The position numbers were made by a program, and so were the translations under genes. A stretch of DNA of 64,000 bases from Aculops lycopersici (Eukaryota; Arthropoda; Arachnida; Trombidiformes; Eriophyidae), in the NCBI GenBank assembly GCA_015350385.1, contig WNKI01000001.1:1960524-2024523 (forward strand), given 5' to 3'. Positions 1 to 10,274 of this stretch are shown here, piece by piece. Under the pieces are notes generated by a model, which saw only the letters and a list, made by a program, of their open reading frames with translations, was not told the DNA's origin and searched no databases. Position 1 is the stretch's first letter; every line of letters begins with the position of its first letter.

Positions 1-409
1 GTTGTTTCTTCGCATTACTATACAAGTCCAACAATAGATCGCTAATTGGACTCAAGAGCCACTTTTTTGTCGATGTGCTTGAGCATAAAAAGTCACCCGA
101 GTCAAATTCTATCAATGTATCGTCATCTTCCAGCGAAATATCGCCCAGTTGCTTCTGCCGGATCCTGTAATAATCAATCGGATTGGACACACGAGGATCC
201 GACGTCACGTCCTCTACATTAATATGCAGATTACCCTCAATGGAATCCGCAAACTCCTCGATCTTAAATTTGCCATAGCGACCAGAGTTTGAGGTCACAA
301 GCTCAGAGCTAATTTTCACATCATTCGGAATGGTAGTTAGTGAGGTGGCAGGTGAGATTACTAATAGGGTGATGTGAACTAGGAGAAGCAAATCAACTTG
401 TAGATGCAT
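1..409 (-). CDS. Secreted protein of unknown function, N-terminal part only
   Basis: Reading the minus strand from the ATG at 409 gives an open frame that reaches the window edge with no stop (about 136 codons), so the C-terminus is missing. The first 23 residues (MHLQVDLLLLVHITLLVISP, then ATS) look like a cleavable signal peptide, so the protein probably enters the secretory pathway. The following sequence is acidic and hydrophilic, with stretches such as RYGKFKIEEFADSIEGNL and ISLEDDDTLIEFDSGDF. I do not recognise the family. A luminal N-terminal domain of a membrane protein is possible but not shown. The frame lies downstream of MAEA on the same strand, separated by about 0.7 kb. Confidence 0.6.
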   Translation of the reverse strand, partial: MHLQVDLLLLVHITLLVISPATSLTTIPNDVKISSELVTSNSGRYGKFKIEEFADSIEGNLHINVEDVTSDPRVSNPIDYYRIRQKQLGDISLEDDDTLIEFDSGDFLCSSTSTKKWLLSPISDLLLDLYSNAKKQ

Positions 410-1105
410 ATTTTTAGCGTCAAGAGGAATACTTTCTCATAACAGTAGCAAAACGTCAAGCAAGTTGTTCGAGATTTCAAGTTTAAAAACAAACTAGATA
501 CTAGCTAGGACACAACCACCTAGGGGGTCCAGCCAGTTTAAAAGGAGAAAATTTCCATGTATCAAAATGATAGCACATCTGTAGTGTTGCACAGTTTATT
601 TGACGATGATTGTTAAATTCCTTCTCTTGTTCATCGGACTCCCTCTAGCCGGTTTATTAGAATGATTTTTGTTGTTGTTGATAACATTAGTTAGTTCATA
701 AGTTTCATAGCCAGATAGATTGCTGGCTGGTTTTCTGAGCGCATTTTCGCTTGTATGTATTGAATTGATAATAATCTCGTTTGATCTATGTGATAATTAC
801 CCAGAGAGAGAGAGAGAGAGACCATCTGTAGATGAGGATCGAGTTACGTCTGTCTAGTCGCCACTGTTTTTTTTTGATGATGTTGTTAGCTTTGTGTTTG
901 CATCGCTTGAGTTCATTTGTTCCCTCTTGCGATAGTTTTGTGGTGCATTTTTATGCTCGTTTACATCGACCACCTGATGATGTCGAATCATTAACATTAT
1001 GGACGCAAGACTTAAGTCCTCGTCTTTGTGTTTGTGTCGTATGTGTTAACTGGCTTTGCTCTCATGTAATGTATGTGGTTACATTTAGTGAGATAGGTAA
1101 TGGGA
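410..1105. other. Gene-free spacer between MAEA and the partial secreted gene
   Basis: This stretch should hold the 3' UTR of MAEA and the promoter of the next minus-strand gene. It is AT-rich and contains an (AG)n run at 803-820. A small plus-strand open frame at 832-1113 has low-complexity hydrophobic content and no start context I would trust. No other gene is visible. Confidence 0.5.
803..820. repeat. (AG)n microsatellite
   Basis: Nine AG units in a row are seen directly. Similar GA/CT tracts recur at 6832-6853, 17005-17026, 28557-28580, 29822-29842 and 50219-50242, always outside coding sequence. In arthropods such tracts can bind GAGA-type factors near promoters; that role is inference here. 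Confidence 0.8.
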
Positions 1106-2326
1106 TCACATGACAAATACCTTCTCGGTGTCACTAAACCTGTACTCTTTTTGGGTCTTGGGGCACACAATTATACCGTTGTTTTGGGCCGCCATTGCTC
1201 TTAGGCTCATCTCGCCGTATATGTATCCATTTGGCAACATTAAAGGTGGGTTGTGCTCGTTCAACGTTTGGCCTGATATTGAGCAAGTTAGTTTTGACTG
1301 CGAACTATGTGGGTAGGGCAATTTTTTAGCTAGATCATTTAACAATGGTGAACAGATGGGACAATCTGAGTTATTTCCAATCGATGACTCTTGACAATTT
1401 TGTTTCTTGTTATAACAATGAGGAGTCTTTAGAGCCGATAGGCCAGCTTGTAGTACAACTGAGAAGACTGACACCGAATTCAGGTGGAATAGATTATAAT
1501 TATCCTGTCGGAAGTTATCGATTAAGGTTTGCCAACGCGATGAGTCGAGCAATGATCTAAATGGCTCCTTTTTAGTATGTAATGGGTGGGCCAATAAACT
1601 CATAATGTGCTCTAATTCGGGTCGTTGGGAGTCGTCGATGTTGCTGGTTAGATACTTTCTCGCATGTTCGACTGCCTCAAGACGTCTGCCTTGTTTAACT
1701 AGTTCAATAAACTCTTGTTGTCTAACGCGAAATTCCAAGGTTGACTTGACTTTCCTCAGTTTGGATCGGTTGTCATGGCACCAGGCCAAACATTTAGACG
1801 TATCTCCAGCAGCTAGAGCCTCCTCTACCCTTTTGCTGACGAGAAATAAATCAACGTTGGTCAAGTCTTTAAGATCAGTTTGCTCACTTAATCTGGTGGC
1901 CGAGTCGTAGTAACCTTCGCGCAATAAATGATCGACCAATAAACGATCTAATCGCTTCTTTTTCCAAACATTAATTGCCAATTTGTTTTCGGGTGAAATA
2001 AACATCCCTTTCAGATGATCGAGTCGTCGTTTGCAAACTTGAGCTGCCTCTCTTTCATCCAACATAGATTCGTCTGCCTTCCTTTTGACAACGGTTAGAT
2101 TTTCCACCACATTATCCAGCGCCTTGTGGGCATTCGCAATTGATGTTGTATTTCTGAGCTCCTGAATGGATTGAGCCAGGTGGTTGACTTCTCTGTCAAT
2201 TATCTTTTGTGATACACGATATTTCTTGTTGAGAACCTCGTAAGGGACCTTTAGGGTTGGATGCTCCATTGCCTTGATGTCGTTGCCCCTTTGATGGTCG
2301 GGCTTTGCATGGTCGTTGATGAACAT
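1106..2326 (-). CDS. MAEA: MAEA, RING-like E3 ubiquitin ligase subunit of the GID/CTLH complex
   Basis: The 406-residue product matches metazoan MAEA (about 396 residues) over its whole length. Near the N-terminus is HPTLKVPYEVLNKKYR. A LisH region follows (WKKKRLDRLLVDHLLREGYY, about residues 121-140), then CTLH/CRA helices (CLAWCHDNRSKLRKVKSTLEF and FRQDNYNLFHLNSVSVFSV). The C-terminal non-canonical RING contains CPICSPLLNDLAKKLP, SGQTLNEHNPPLMLPNGYIY and the closing SDTEKVFVM. In the family this subunit pairs with RMND5 to form the catalytic module of the multi-subunit CTLH ligase, which acts in nucleus and cytoplasm. The ATG at 2326 is the first in frame and precedes the conserved block by about 20 residues. 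There are no introns. Identity is very secure. Confidence 0.96.
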   Translation of the reverse strand: MFINDHAKPDHQRGNDIKAMEHPTLKVPYEVLNKKYRVSQKIIDREVNHLAQSIQELRNTTSIANAHKALDNVVENLTVVKRKADESMLDEREAAQVCKRRLDHLKGMFISPENKLAINVWKKKRLDRLLVDHLLREGYYDSATRLSEQTDLKDLTNVDLFLVSKRVEEALAAGDTSKCLAWCHDNRSKLRKVKSTLEFRVRQQEFIELVKQGRRLEAVEHARKYLTSNIDDSQRPELEHIMSLLAHPLHTKKEPFRSLLDSSRWQTLIDNFRQDNYNLFHLNSVSVFSVVLQAGLSALKTPHCYNKKQNCQESSIGNNSDCPICSPLLNDLAKKLPYPHSSQSKLTCSISGQTLNEHNPPLMLPNGYIYGEMSLRAMAAQNNGIIVCPKTQKEYRFSDTEKVFVM

Positions 2327-2995
2327 GATTGTAATGTATGAGTTGCTTTGAGTTAATATCGATACTCTCTATCTCTTGTTTAGCTTGGTTGATAAAAATT
2401 AAGAGGTGCTACATCAATGAATATGCCGTTCGCGAAGGTTCGCTTTTGTAGTCGCTGAGAAAAGTGCGATATACAGTGAGACTGTTTAATAATTAGAATG
2501 ATTTTACATCAGCTATCTATGATTGTGGATGTTGGAGATGAGTCACAAGAGACTATCGAATAAGAGACAAGATACCATTTTAGTGATAAATAAATTCTAA
2601 ATTAGAGTAATTTTGTTGCCATATTGTTGATTGAAGAGATGGAAATTTTTGCCAAACTGTCTCTATGTTTTTGTTGTTGTTGTGTGTGTTCGATGGAAAT
2701 GTTTAAATGTCCTTTTTCTCAAACGAAGCTGAAATCTGAAGCAGCAGCTGATTCACTTTTTGTTGTCGTCCGGTGAGCTGTGTACGTGTATGAACGCTGC
2801 TGTTTCTGTGTGTACATTTTGTATGATTTTTCGCACACAAAAGAGTGGATCCTCTCGCGCATGAAACGAGAGTGTTTTGTCGTACAAACGATCGAGTGAA
2901 CGATCACTCGGCTCACTTACACAAGCACTCACAAAGCCTCTTTGTGCTCATCATCATCATCATAATTATAATAACTGTAATAAAATAACTATGAC
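2327..2995. other. Spacer between DMRT 3' end and MAEA start
   Basis: It holds the presumed MAEA promoter and DMRT 3' UTR. It is AT-rich, with a GTTGTTGTTG run near 2671-2682. I see no coding sequence here that I would support. Confidence 0.5.
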
Positions 2996-5900
2996 TTATA
3001 ATTGGGGCTGCGGCGGCTGTGGACTGGTTTCACTTCCGACCCTCCTTGTGTTGTGTTGCTGGTGGTGGTGCTGCTGCCGATGTTCATGTTGTATGCTGGA
3101 ACTGCCGCCGCCGATGCAATGGGCTTGTTGTGAGCCCAGTGATCCCAAGAGAAGGGCGAATCTCGCGTAATCGTACAGATTTTGTGGCGATGGATATCCA
3201 TTTCCTTTCATCGTATTAGCATCTCTAGACTCTAGTGCGTTTAAATTGTGAGTTGCCATTGAGGTCGTTGTGGTCGTCGTCGTAGGCTGAAGGCCGCCTG
3301 AAGCCATCAAGTGGTTGAAAAAGTTTGTCGCCGGATCAATTGCGCTCGAGGTTGTCTGTGCTCCCGAATACTGCGACATATCCATACTTTGGCTGCAATT
3401 TGTCAAGGATTGAGTCAAAAATCTTTCAGCAGAACTTAGGGGTGGGAAAAGGGTGGTTTGTTGCCAATAGCCGGAAGTGGCTGGGGCACTATCGAGACCA
3501 CTGGTCGCGACAAGCGATGGGCTGGCCATTAGGCAACCGGATGTCAATCTCGTGGAGGTGGTTTTTGGTGGTGCTTGTGCTAATGATCGCCAGTTACCAG
3601 TGCATCTCATCGTCTTTGACAGGGTCTCTGGTGGCTGAACCCTTTGCTTCTTGCTCTTGACTTCGAAGAAATCGGAAATACTTTGGGCGGATGTTGCAAG
3701 TCCAGATACGGAGCTCGTTGATGACATGTTGCTTGTTTCCGGTTCAAGTGAAACACAATCTCCAATTCTCTTGAGACTCGCTAAAGTGGATAGCGATATG
3801 CAATATTGTTGGTTGGATTTTTGGGAGGCGTTACATGTTAGTTTCCAATTATAATATGTAAATTTGGTTTACTTGTCGCTGATGGTAGTTGTGGTTGTGG
3901 TGAGACTTTGGGCGCAAGTTATATCTAGCAAAGCAGCACGGTAAATTGACTTTTTCAGCCGACTAAAGTCACTTTAATTTGTTTATACACAGCTTCTGTT
4001 TGGAAATTTACAATATGATCCCATACATAAGCAAGCGTAAGATGAATCGTGGAAGCGATTATATTGATCGCTGAGCCACGGAAACTTGGGAAAGTCAACA
4101 AGAGCGAGAGTTAACGTAACAACTTCCGCTTTGGCCACAATATAGACACACAAACACAAACTCTCCTCCCCTTTCGCTTTCACTTCCACTTCCACTTTCA
4201 CATACACATGCACACAAGCACAAGGCAAACATCAGCTTCTAAATGGAGCTAGGTGCCTGCGTGTGAAGTTGTAGTGAAGTGAAACCGATCCACTCAAATT
4301 TAAGCTTCTGTTCGTGACACGCAATGGAGCCAGAAGAGAAACTTGGGCGGAAGTTATAATAACTAACTCATAGCTCTGGATGGTACACAAGGATAGAGTT
4401 TTTGTTGTCAGAATGAATCTAGTTAGTTGTTCCCATTAAGCACCAGCTCATAGTCTCATAAAAGTGTCGCTGTTCACACCTAGCTAAAGTCGATTGTGTT
4501 TATTTAACCCCAGCAACTAACCAAAGTTGTGAAGTGAAGTGAGTTGGTTATATTGTTGTTTGTGTAGCTTCCCTTTTCTCATTCGTCCATTCATTTGGCG
4601 TCCAATAAAACCATTACCCTACAAGACAACACTAAAGATGAGAGGCACAAATAAACTCAAGTGGCGATCGCTGAAGCCGAAGTGGAAGCGGATTTAGTTA
4701 TTAGTTTCAAAAGAGCAGCAACCTGGAGAACCACCTCCAACCTCATCATCGTTTAATGGTAGCCATCTCAATGTGGTCTAATATGCACAAGCAAGTGGGT
4801 CTAACAATAGCCCTAAGAGACTCACTACCCACCACCACTAAACTAATGGTTTATTTGGACAATCGTCGCTTCTCATTATAAATCTTCCTGGATTCCTTAT
4901 TGACTTGGTGTGACAAATAGGAAACACAACCAGAAACTAACCGGACAACTCAAACACCAAACTTATTTCATTTAAATGTCACACAATACCCTAAACTGTC
5001 GTAGTCGTTCTCGTGTATCTCTGGCCAGAAGCGGCAAATGGTTTCTCAACTCTGACGTCATTGAGCCGATTGTTCAACTTGGCCATTTGAACAACCAATC
5101 AAATCAAAGAATATCGATCATAACCTGGAACCGAGGCGCTCACTTGTCACTAAATTGTCGTTTCCGCTTTTGAGTAGAGAGATTCCTCCATTTCTTTTGA
5201 GGAACAAGCAAAATCAATTCCCTTTCTCCATGTCAACCACTACGATAATAGCAACCAAGGCGACGACTACAATTCGAAACACTGGAAAGTGACGCCAATT
5301 TAGCGAGTCGATCATATTAGAAATCGAGTTCATATCTTTGATCTCATGGCTCAAAGTGCAACCAGTGGAGTCCCCAAGAGACAGCCAAGTGAGCAACTGT
5401 ACCATTTGCTGTGGTATAGTTGCTCATTAAATGAGCAGCTTCAATGGACTCGTTCCGTTGGGATGGAGCAATGAAAAGGAGCAATCATTCTCATTTCATT
5501 GTTGTTGTCGCCGCTTCCACTGTCCACTGTCCACTGTTATGTCCTATGTTATGAATCGACGGCGCCCTCAATAAACGACAACTTTGGTGGCACTGATCAA
5601 AGTGACGAGCAACACGATGACACAGATATAATATCAAAGTGTAATTTCATACACTTAAACTGTTCCCTTCTCTCTTCTGATGGCGGTGGTTTGCTCTATC
5701 ATACGAATGGTGGAAATAGGGTAGCGATATACCATACCAATAACATACTAACAATTTTCAATGAACTGGAGCAATTTCCGCTTCTCTCCGTCTTTTGGAT
5801 TGTCGGTTGCGATGACAAGGAAGCAACAAACTCGAGGAGGAGGAGGAGGAGGAGGAAAAAATTTCTGCCTTACAAGTATAAGAAGTTGGTCATAATAACA

Positions 5901-8784
5901 ACAAATTGGTATTAGATTATGTGTCGCCAAGTTGCCATTGCAATGGTTTTGAGTCAACAGCTAGAAGGCGGAAAATGGTAGCACTGGAGGCAAGAGGTTT
6001 TTGGCCCAAGGAATCGCTAGTTTGTGTCTCACGGTTATCGTGTTGTTATTGCGTCACACGGGCACAAATTGATTATCGTCAAAAGAGCAGCGGTGAGCGA
6101 GTGGAACTCGCTCCTCTATAGACTGAAACTATATAACAAATTCCAATGGGCAGACGGAGTTAACTCTCTCCCTCTCGTTTGCTCATAACATAACACAACA
6201 TCGAACTCTGGAATGACCACTCGCTTATATAGGCGCCAAATTGGTCAAAACTAAGCCAGTTAACGGGAAGAAATGACATTCCAAAACAAGAATAGCGTTG
6301 GGTTCTCCCTGAAACATGGACAAATTAATATACTTGTACTAAAATACCGATATATATCTGCGGTGTCATATGAGAAAAAGAAGAGTCGGGTTCGTGGTAC
6401 AAGTTGAGTCGGTATTTCGAGTAATTGGAATTAGCTTCTTGGTATGATGGTCGGCGAAAGGTGACATCGTATTTTTGTTTGTCCGAGAAATGAGCGAAAA
6501 ATTTGCCGCTTCAACCCAAATGCGGGGGTCGTGTGATGACACACATGTGATTGGCGCAGGTAAAAAGCGCAACCAAACTAGGGGCCCATGATTATCAGTT
6601 AGTTCTGCGACAGCAACAAGGCGCGCCCAAGGAAACACGCCCCACGAGCGCTGGCCACTTCAGCGGCCATCGGCAATCAACGGCCGTTGCCCTTTTGCCT
6701 CAATTGATTGCGGACAGTCAATGGTGGATTTGGGGGTGACAAGTGATTGGCTTCTTGGAAGCGCAATTGTCGCCCTGGAATCGTAGCTCTTTGTGCTATG
6801 ATTGGTACAATTTGTTGCTTAAATTACCTGATCTCTCTCTCTCTCTCTCTCTCCCACTAGTTTGTGGAGTCTTGGCTTTTTGCTCTCCAAAGTCGGTGGA
6901 TTTGGATAAAAATGATTGACATCTTAAGCGAGAGCTTTTTAGCTTAGTGTCATCACGAAAGACTCTTAATCAGCCTTAATCTTACACATCTCTTGGCGCC
7001 TATAGTTTTCAACTTTTAGTTAATCAATACCTTTCTTTGAGCTCCACCTGAGAGTTATGATTAGCGCGAGAGCATGAGGCAAATCCCTTGCCCGTGAGAA
7101 GCAAGATGATTCGATCAATATTAAACTAAACTAATCTCAATGTGCAAGTAACTCCGATGACCGAAGTGTCGAGTCCAGTAGCCGGATATCGAGAGCAATT
7201 TGGCGTATTGTTGCTCGTGTGACGCAAACAACATCGACAAGAAAACACACTGGCAACCTGGGAACAATTTGATTGCTCGCAAAGGTTCTCTTGTTTGCAA
7301 ACAAGATTAACTCTCCGAGTGGCTTGAAACGTCAACGAGAATTTTGTAATACTGACAACAATAAGAGAGCCGAGGAGTTTGTTGACCACTTTGTTGCTCT
7401 ATTTTTGCTCGATAGTTGCATTGCTATTGCTGAAAACACGGTGGCTGGTGCGGCAATTTGTATGTCAAAACGAGAAAAATTCACGACATGATTCAAGTTT
7501 TATTTTTATATTCCGAAAAAAAGAGAGAAAAGAAAACCTCACTCCTCCTCCTCTACAGTAGCGACAAATCATCTTGACCTTTGCTATAAGCTATAAAAGG
7601 AAAGAGAGAGAGAGGCGACAAATTTTAAAATTATCCAATTGACGAGGCACCCAAACTGTCAATCAAACAATCGGCATTTGGTGGGCTTCGGGTAAGGAGA
7701 GGAAAAGAGCAAGGCAAAGTATCGAACAATGAGCGGCGAGTGGCATACTTACCGAATCGATCTGGCTGCATCTTGACTGTGTCGTCCGAGTCATGCGCTA
7801 ATCCGGTTTGAAGCTCCCGGTCGTTCTTGTTTGTTGGCAGTCCAAAGTTTCCACTTGAAGAATTGAGCATATTCTCGCCGACATCAACCTCAACGCTGCA
7901 AGTCGATGAGGCCGCACTCTCCGTTGTGCCATTTGAATCTTGCTCATCCTCTTGGTTATTGTTGTTGTTATTATTTTTGTCACTGAATTTGTGTGTCTTA
8001 AAATTAGGTGAATATGAGTCGTCCCGTTGACCAGAACCAAATTCGAAGCAATTGACAGGTTTTTTCCCCCTGAACATGTCGCCAACATTCGAACAGGTGG
8101 CTGCGTCTTCATTCAATGCCGGGTTCGATGGTTTTGTTTGAGTCAAGTGCGGCTTCAAGTTACATGTTGCACTGGCACTACTGTATAGTGCATCCGCCGA
8201 TGGGTTTGTTTCTGTGGTTGTGGTTGTGGTCGTTGTTTGAACAAATTGTAATGCCGCCGAATAGGTCAAGCCATTCTTCTCCTGAAGTTCCTGTACAAAT
8301 CGATCCACCTTGTATTGCTTACTCAAATCCCGGGCCTCGTTTTCCTCCTGCGCCTGCTGGCGCCTCAGAGCCACCTGTGCGGCCATGATTTTCTGGCGCT
8401 CGACAATTAGGTTGCACTTGGCGCAGTTGCAGTCGCGCCACTTACAGTGTCGCTTATGGCCCTTTAAATCACAATCAATGATTTTTTTTGTGCATGTTTG
8501 TGTGTGTGTGTGTGTGTTAATCTCAGGTGATTTAATTCAAAAGGCAATTCCACAGAAAAAAAACCAATCAAACTACTTACCCTTAGCATCGACACTAGGC
8601 CATGGTTACGGCATCTTGCACACTTTGGTGTTCGAGCAGATAGAGCTTGAGAGTTGAGGCTCATTTGTTGCGGGTTCTGGGTGATATTGTGGAGCTGCGA
8701 GTATTCTTCTCCAACCTCTAGATCTCCATTGAAACTTAACATTTGATTAGGAATTTGGTGACAATTTGGTGACGGACTAGTCAT
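2996..8784 (-). CDS. DMRT-family (DM domain) transcription factor, three exons
   Basis: Exons are 8784-8581, 8461-7753 and 3780-2996, about 565 residues. The DM zinc-binding domain is split by a 119-bp intron: PKCARCRNHGLVSMLR ends exon 1, and exon 2 begins GHKRHCKWRDCNCAKC, then NLIVERQKIMAAQVALRRQQ. Splice sites are seen directly: donors AGG|GTAAGT and TTCG|GTAAGT, acceptors TTTAAAG| and CCACTTTAG|, and reading phase is kept at both junctions. DM proteins are nuclear DNA-binding factors, often in sex determination and gonad or neural development. The AQEENEA stretch after the domain resembles the DMRT-A/99B and 11E types, but I see no DMA domain and no doublesex dimerisation domain. The rest is Thr/Ser/Asn/His-rich. 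ATG 8784 was chosen because the longer open frame upstream looks like untranslated leader. Subtype is unresolved. Confidence 0.88.
3781..7752 (-). other. 3.97 kb second intron of the DMRT gene
   Basis: The intron is bounded by the GTAAGT donor at 7752 and the TTTAG acceptor at 3782-3781, with matching phase (1 to 1). It is over thirty times longer than the first intron of the same gene. It contains a CT microsatellite at 6832-6853, a 12-bp palindrome at 6678-6689 and a TATAAAAGG string near 7591. No internal exon with homology was recognised, though alternative terminal exons cannot be excluded. Confidence 0.75.
6832..6853. repeat. (TC)n microsatellite inside the DMRT intron
   Basis: About eleven TC units are seen directly. 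No coding context. Confidence 0.8.
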
Positions 8785-9311
8785 ACTGTCGGTTTGTTTG
8801 GTTCTATCTCGTTGAGTATAAAGTTTCGAAATGTGCAATGATGCAGTGTAATCTAGAGTCGACCGGCGAACGATTCGATTCAAAATAATTGGATTAAATT
8901 GAACCTTTGGAGTTGGAACTATTGCACAATACAATGGCCACTTTTTGTCTCGCGAGTCTGCGCAGTTGGTCTCTGTTTGTGTTTTGAAACTGCCCATTTG
9001 AAGCTCCAGGGAATACGGTGCAAGAAAAAACGCCACTCTCGCTTTAGGCGCCTCTAGCGGCATTTTTGGTACCAAATCAGCGGCTGAGCGCAGCCGCCGC
9101 GGCGGACCCGGGATATTGCCACCCGAATGGACAACAGGTCGAGCGGCGAGCCCCGCGTGCTACCCAAACCTCAACAAAAGTATCAATTATAAATTTATGA
9201 TTGCATAATAATAATAGTGATAGTAGTAGTAGTAGTGATAGCAACAACAACAACAACAACAACAACAAGCAGAACCATAACCAAAACCAGAACCAGGACC
9301 AGACATCTACA
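8785..9311. promoter_or_regulatory. Divergent promoter interval between DMRT (-) and the GASZ-like gene (+)
   Basis: The two predicted ATGs face away from each other across 527 bp. The interval must hold both promoters and both leaders. It contains a GC-rich block near 9085-9160 and then a run of AAT, AGT and AAC triplets at 9206-9270 on the GASZ side. No TATA box is obvious. Use as a shared bidirectional promoter is inference. Confidence 0.55.
9206..9270. repeat. Triplet-repeat tract (AAT)n-(AGT)n-(AAC)n
   Basis: Consecutive AAT, AGT and AAC triplets lie just upstream of the chosen ATG at 9312. If translated they would give an Asn/Ser run, but that frame has no upstream ATG (a TGA precedes it at 9198-9200). 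I therefore treat the tract as 5' leader. Confidence 0.7.
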
Positions 9312-10052
9312 ATGGAAGATCAACCGCCAACGAGTAATGCTGGTGCTGAAAACCCATTGCTCGAAGCCATTGACGCGCCTGAATATCTGGCAAGCCACTT
9401 TGATTCGGATAGCGATGAGAGCGATTCAAATGTAATATTCCATGACTTGCAGTTGTTCTTCCATGCCATCGGAGAGCCAGAACTCATTGATAAGTTTGTA
9501 AACAATAAGGTTACGCTAAGCCAGTTATTGGATATGGACGAACAAGACCTCATCAACTGTGGAGTGGACTTGGTTGGTCCGAGGAAAAAGATTTTAAGTA
9601 ACATTGGACAAATGCATTGTGAGAGATGGCAACCGGCAAGTTTGCATGACATGACTGAGAAATCTATGCTCTCGTCGCCAGGTATCTATGTGGCCCTAAA
9701 TGATATCAACAAGCATATCGAGTACATTGGCGTTACACTCAAATATCTAAAGCGAAAGATACAAAACGATCCAGAGATCATGGAACTCGGCAAGGATTAC
9801 GTGGGCATTGGAAAAGTTTCCGAGGAGCTGGATGATATATCGAAGACAGTCAAGGCAACAATGATGTCATTAAACTCTCTTAAGCGAGAGATCGGAAAAC
9901 ACATATCTAATCCTCTGCTACAAGCTCCAAATCACATAGACGAAAAGTATATCCAAGATTTGAAGTCTAAACGCAACTTCGTACCCGCGGTCTTGGGTGG
10001 AATTGGAGCTTGCTTTGCATTGGGACTAGCTAAGCTTCTTATTAAGTTGTGA
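9312..10052 (+). CDS. GASZ/ASZ1-like SAM-domain protein with C-terminal membrane anchor
   Basis: The product is 246 residues from ATG 9312 (context ACAATGG). An acidic N-terminus is followed by a SAM domain at about residues 42-106 (LQLFFHAIGEPELIDKFV, LSQLLDMDEQDLINCGV, LVGPRKKILSNIGQ). A helical region follows, with a possible coiled coil (YLKRKIQNDPEIMEL and ISKTVKATMMSLNSLKREIG). The protein ends with a hydrophobic tail (about 223-246, PAVLGGIGACFALGLAKLLI) suited to tail anchoring. SAM plus C-terminal anchor is the layout of GASZ/ASZ1, a germline piRNA-pathway protein on the mitochondrial outer membrane. The ankyrin repeats usual in that family are absent here. Identity is probable rather than certain; another tail-anchored SAM protein is the alternative. 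Confidence 0.65.
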   Translation: MEDQPPTSNAGAENPLLEAIDAPEYLASHFDSDSDESDSNVIFHDLQLFFHAIGEPELIDKFVNNKVTLSQLLDMDEQDLINCGVDLVGPRKKILSNIGQMHCERWQPASLHDMTEKSMLSSPGIYVALNDINKHIEYIGVTLKYLKRKIQNDPEIMELGKDYVGIGKVSEELDDISKTVKATMMSLNSLKREIGKHISNPLLQAPNHIDEKYIQDLKSKRNFVPAVLGGIGACFALGLAKLLIKL

Positions 10053-10274
10053 TTAATGCAAACTCCTGCAAAGCAAATCGACGGACTGGAGGTATTGCTC
10101 GTGTTTGGATTCACGCGCTCACACTACTCGACAACAACAACAACAACAACAACAACAACACCCACGTGGTTGCAAAGTTTTGTCCAAAAACCGATAGAGA
10201 TCTCATCGAACAGCATATCATAATATCATTTCATTCTATTCACTGTGGACCTTGAGTATTTTCTCATATTCAAA
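10053..10274. other. Short spacer with (AAC)n run
   Basis: The 222-bp gap between the GASZ-like stop and the PUS3 ATG contains an AAC triplet run at about 10132-10161. It would have to serve as 3' UTR of one gene and promoter of the next, both on the plus strand. Confidence 0.6.

Noticed and set aside
5499..5915. 138-codon plus-strand open frame
   Set aside because: It lies wholly inside the long DMRT intron, ends in a polypurine-coded Arg run and has no family resemblance.
8785..9075. N-terminal extension of the DMRT protein
   Set aside because: The frame is open, with an ATG at 9063, but the sequence lacks protein-like character and reads as leader; 8784 is preferred. Not fully excluded.
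9201..9311. N-terminal Asn/Ser extension of the GASZ-like protein
   Set aside because: It would need a TTG start, and a TGA immediately precedes it; the first in-frame ATG is 9312.
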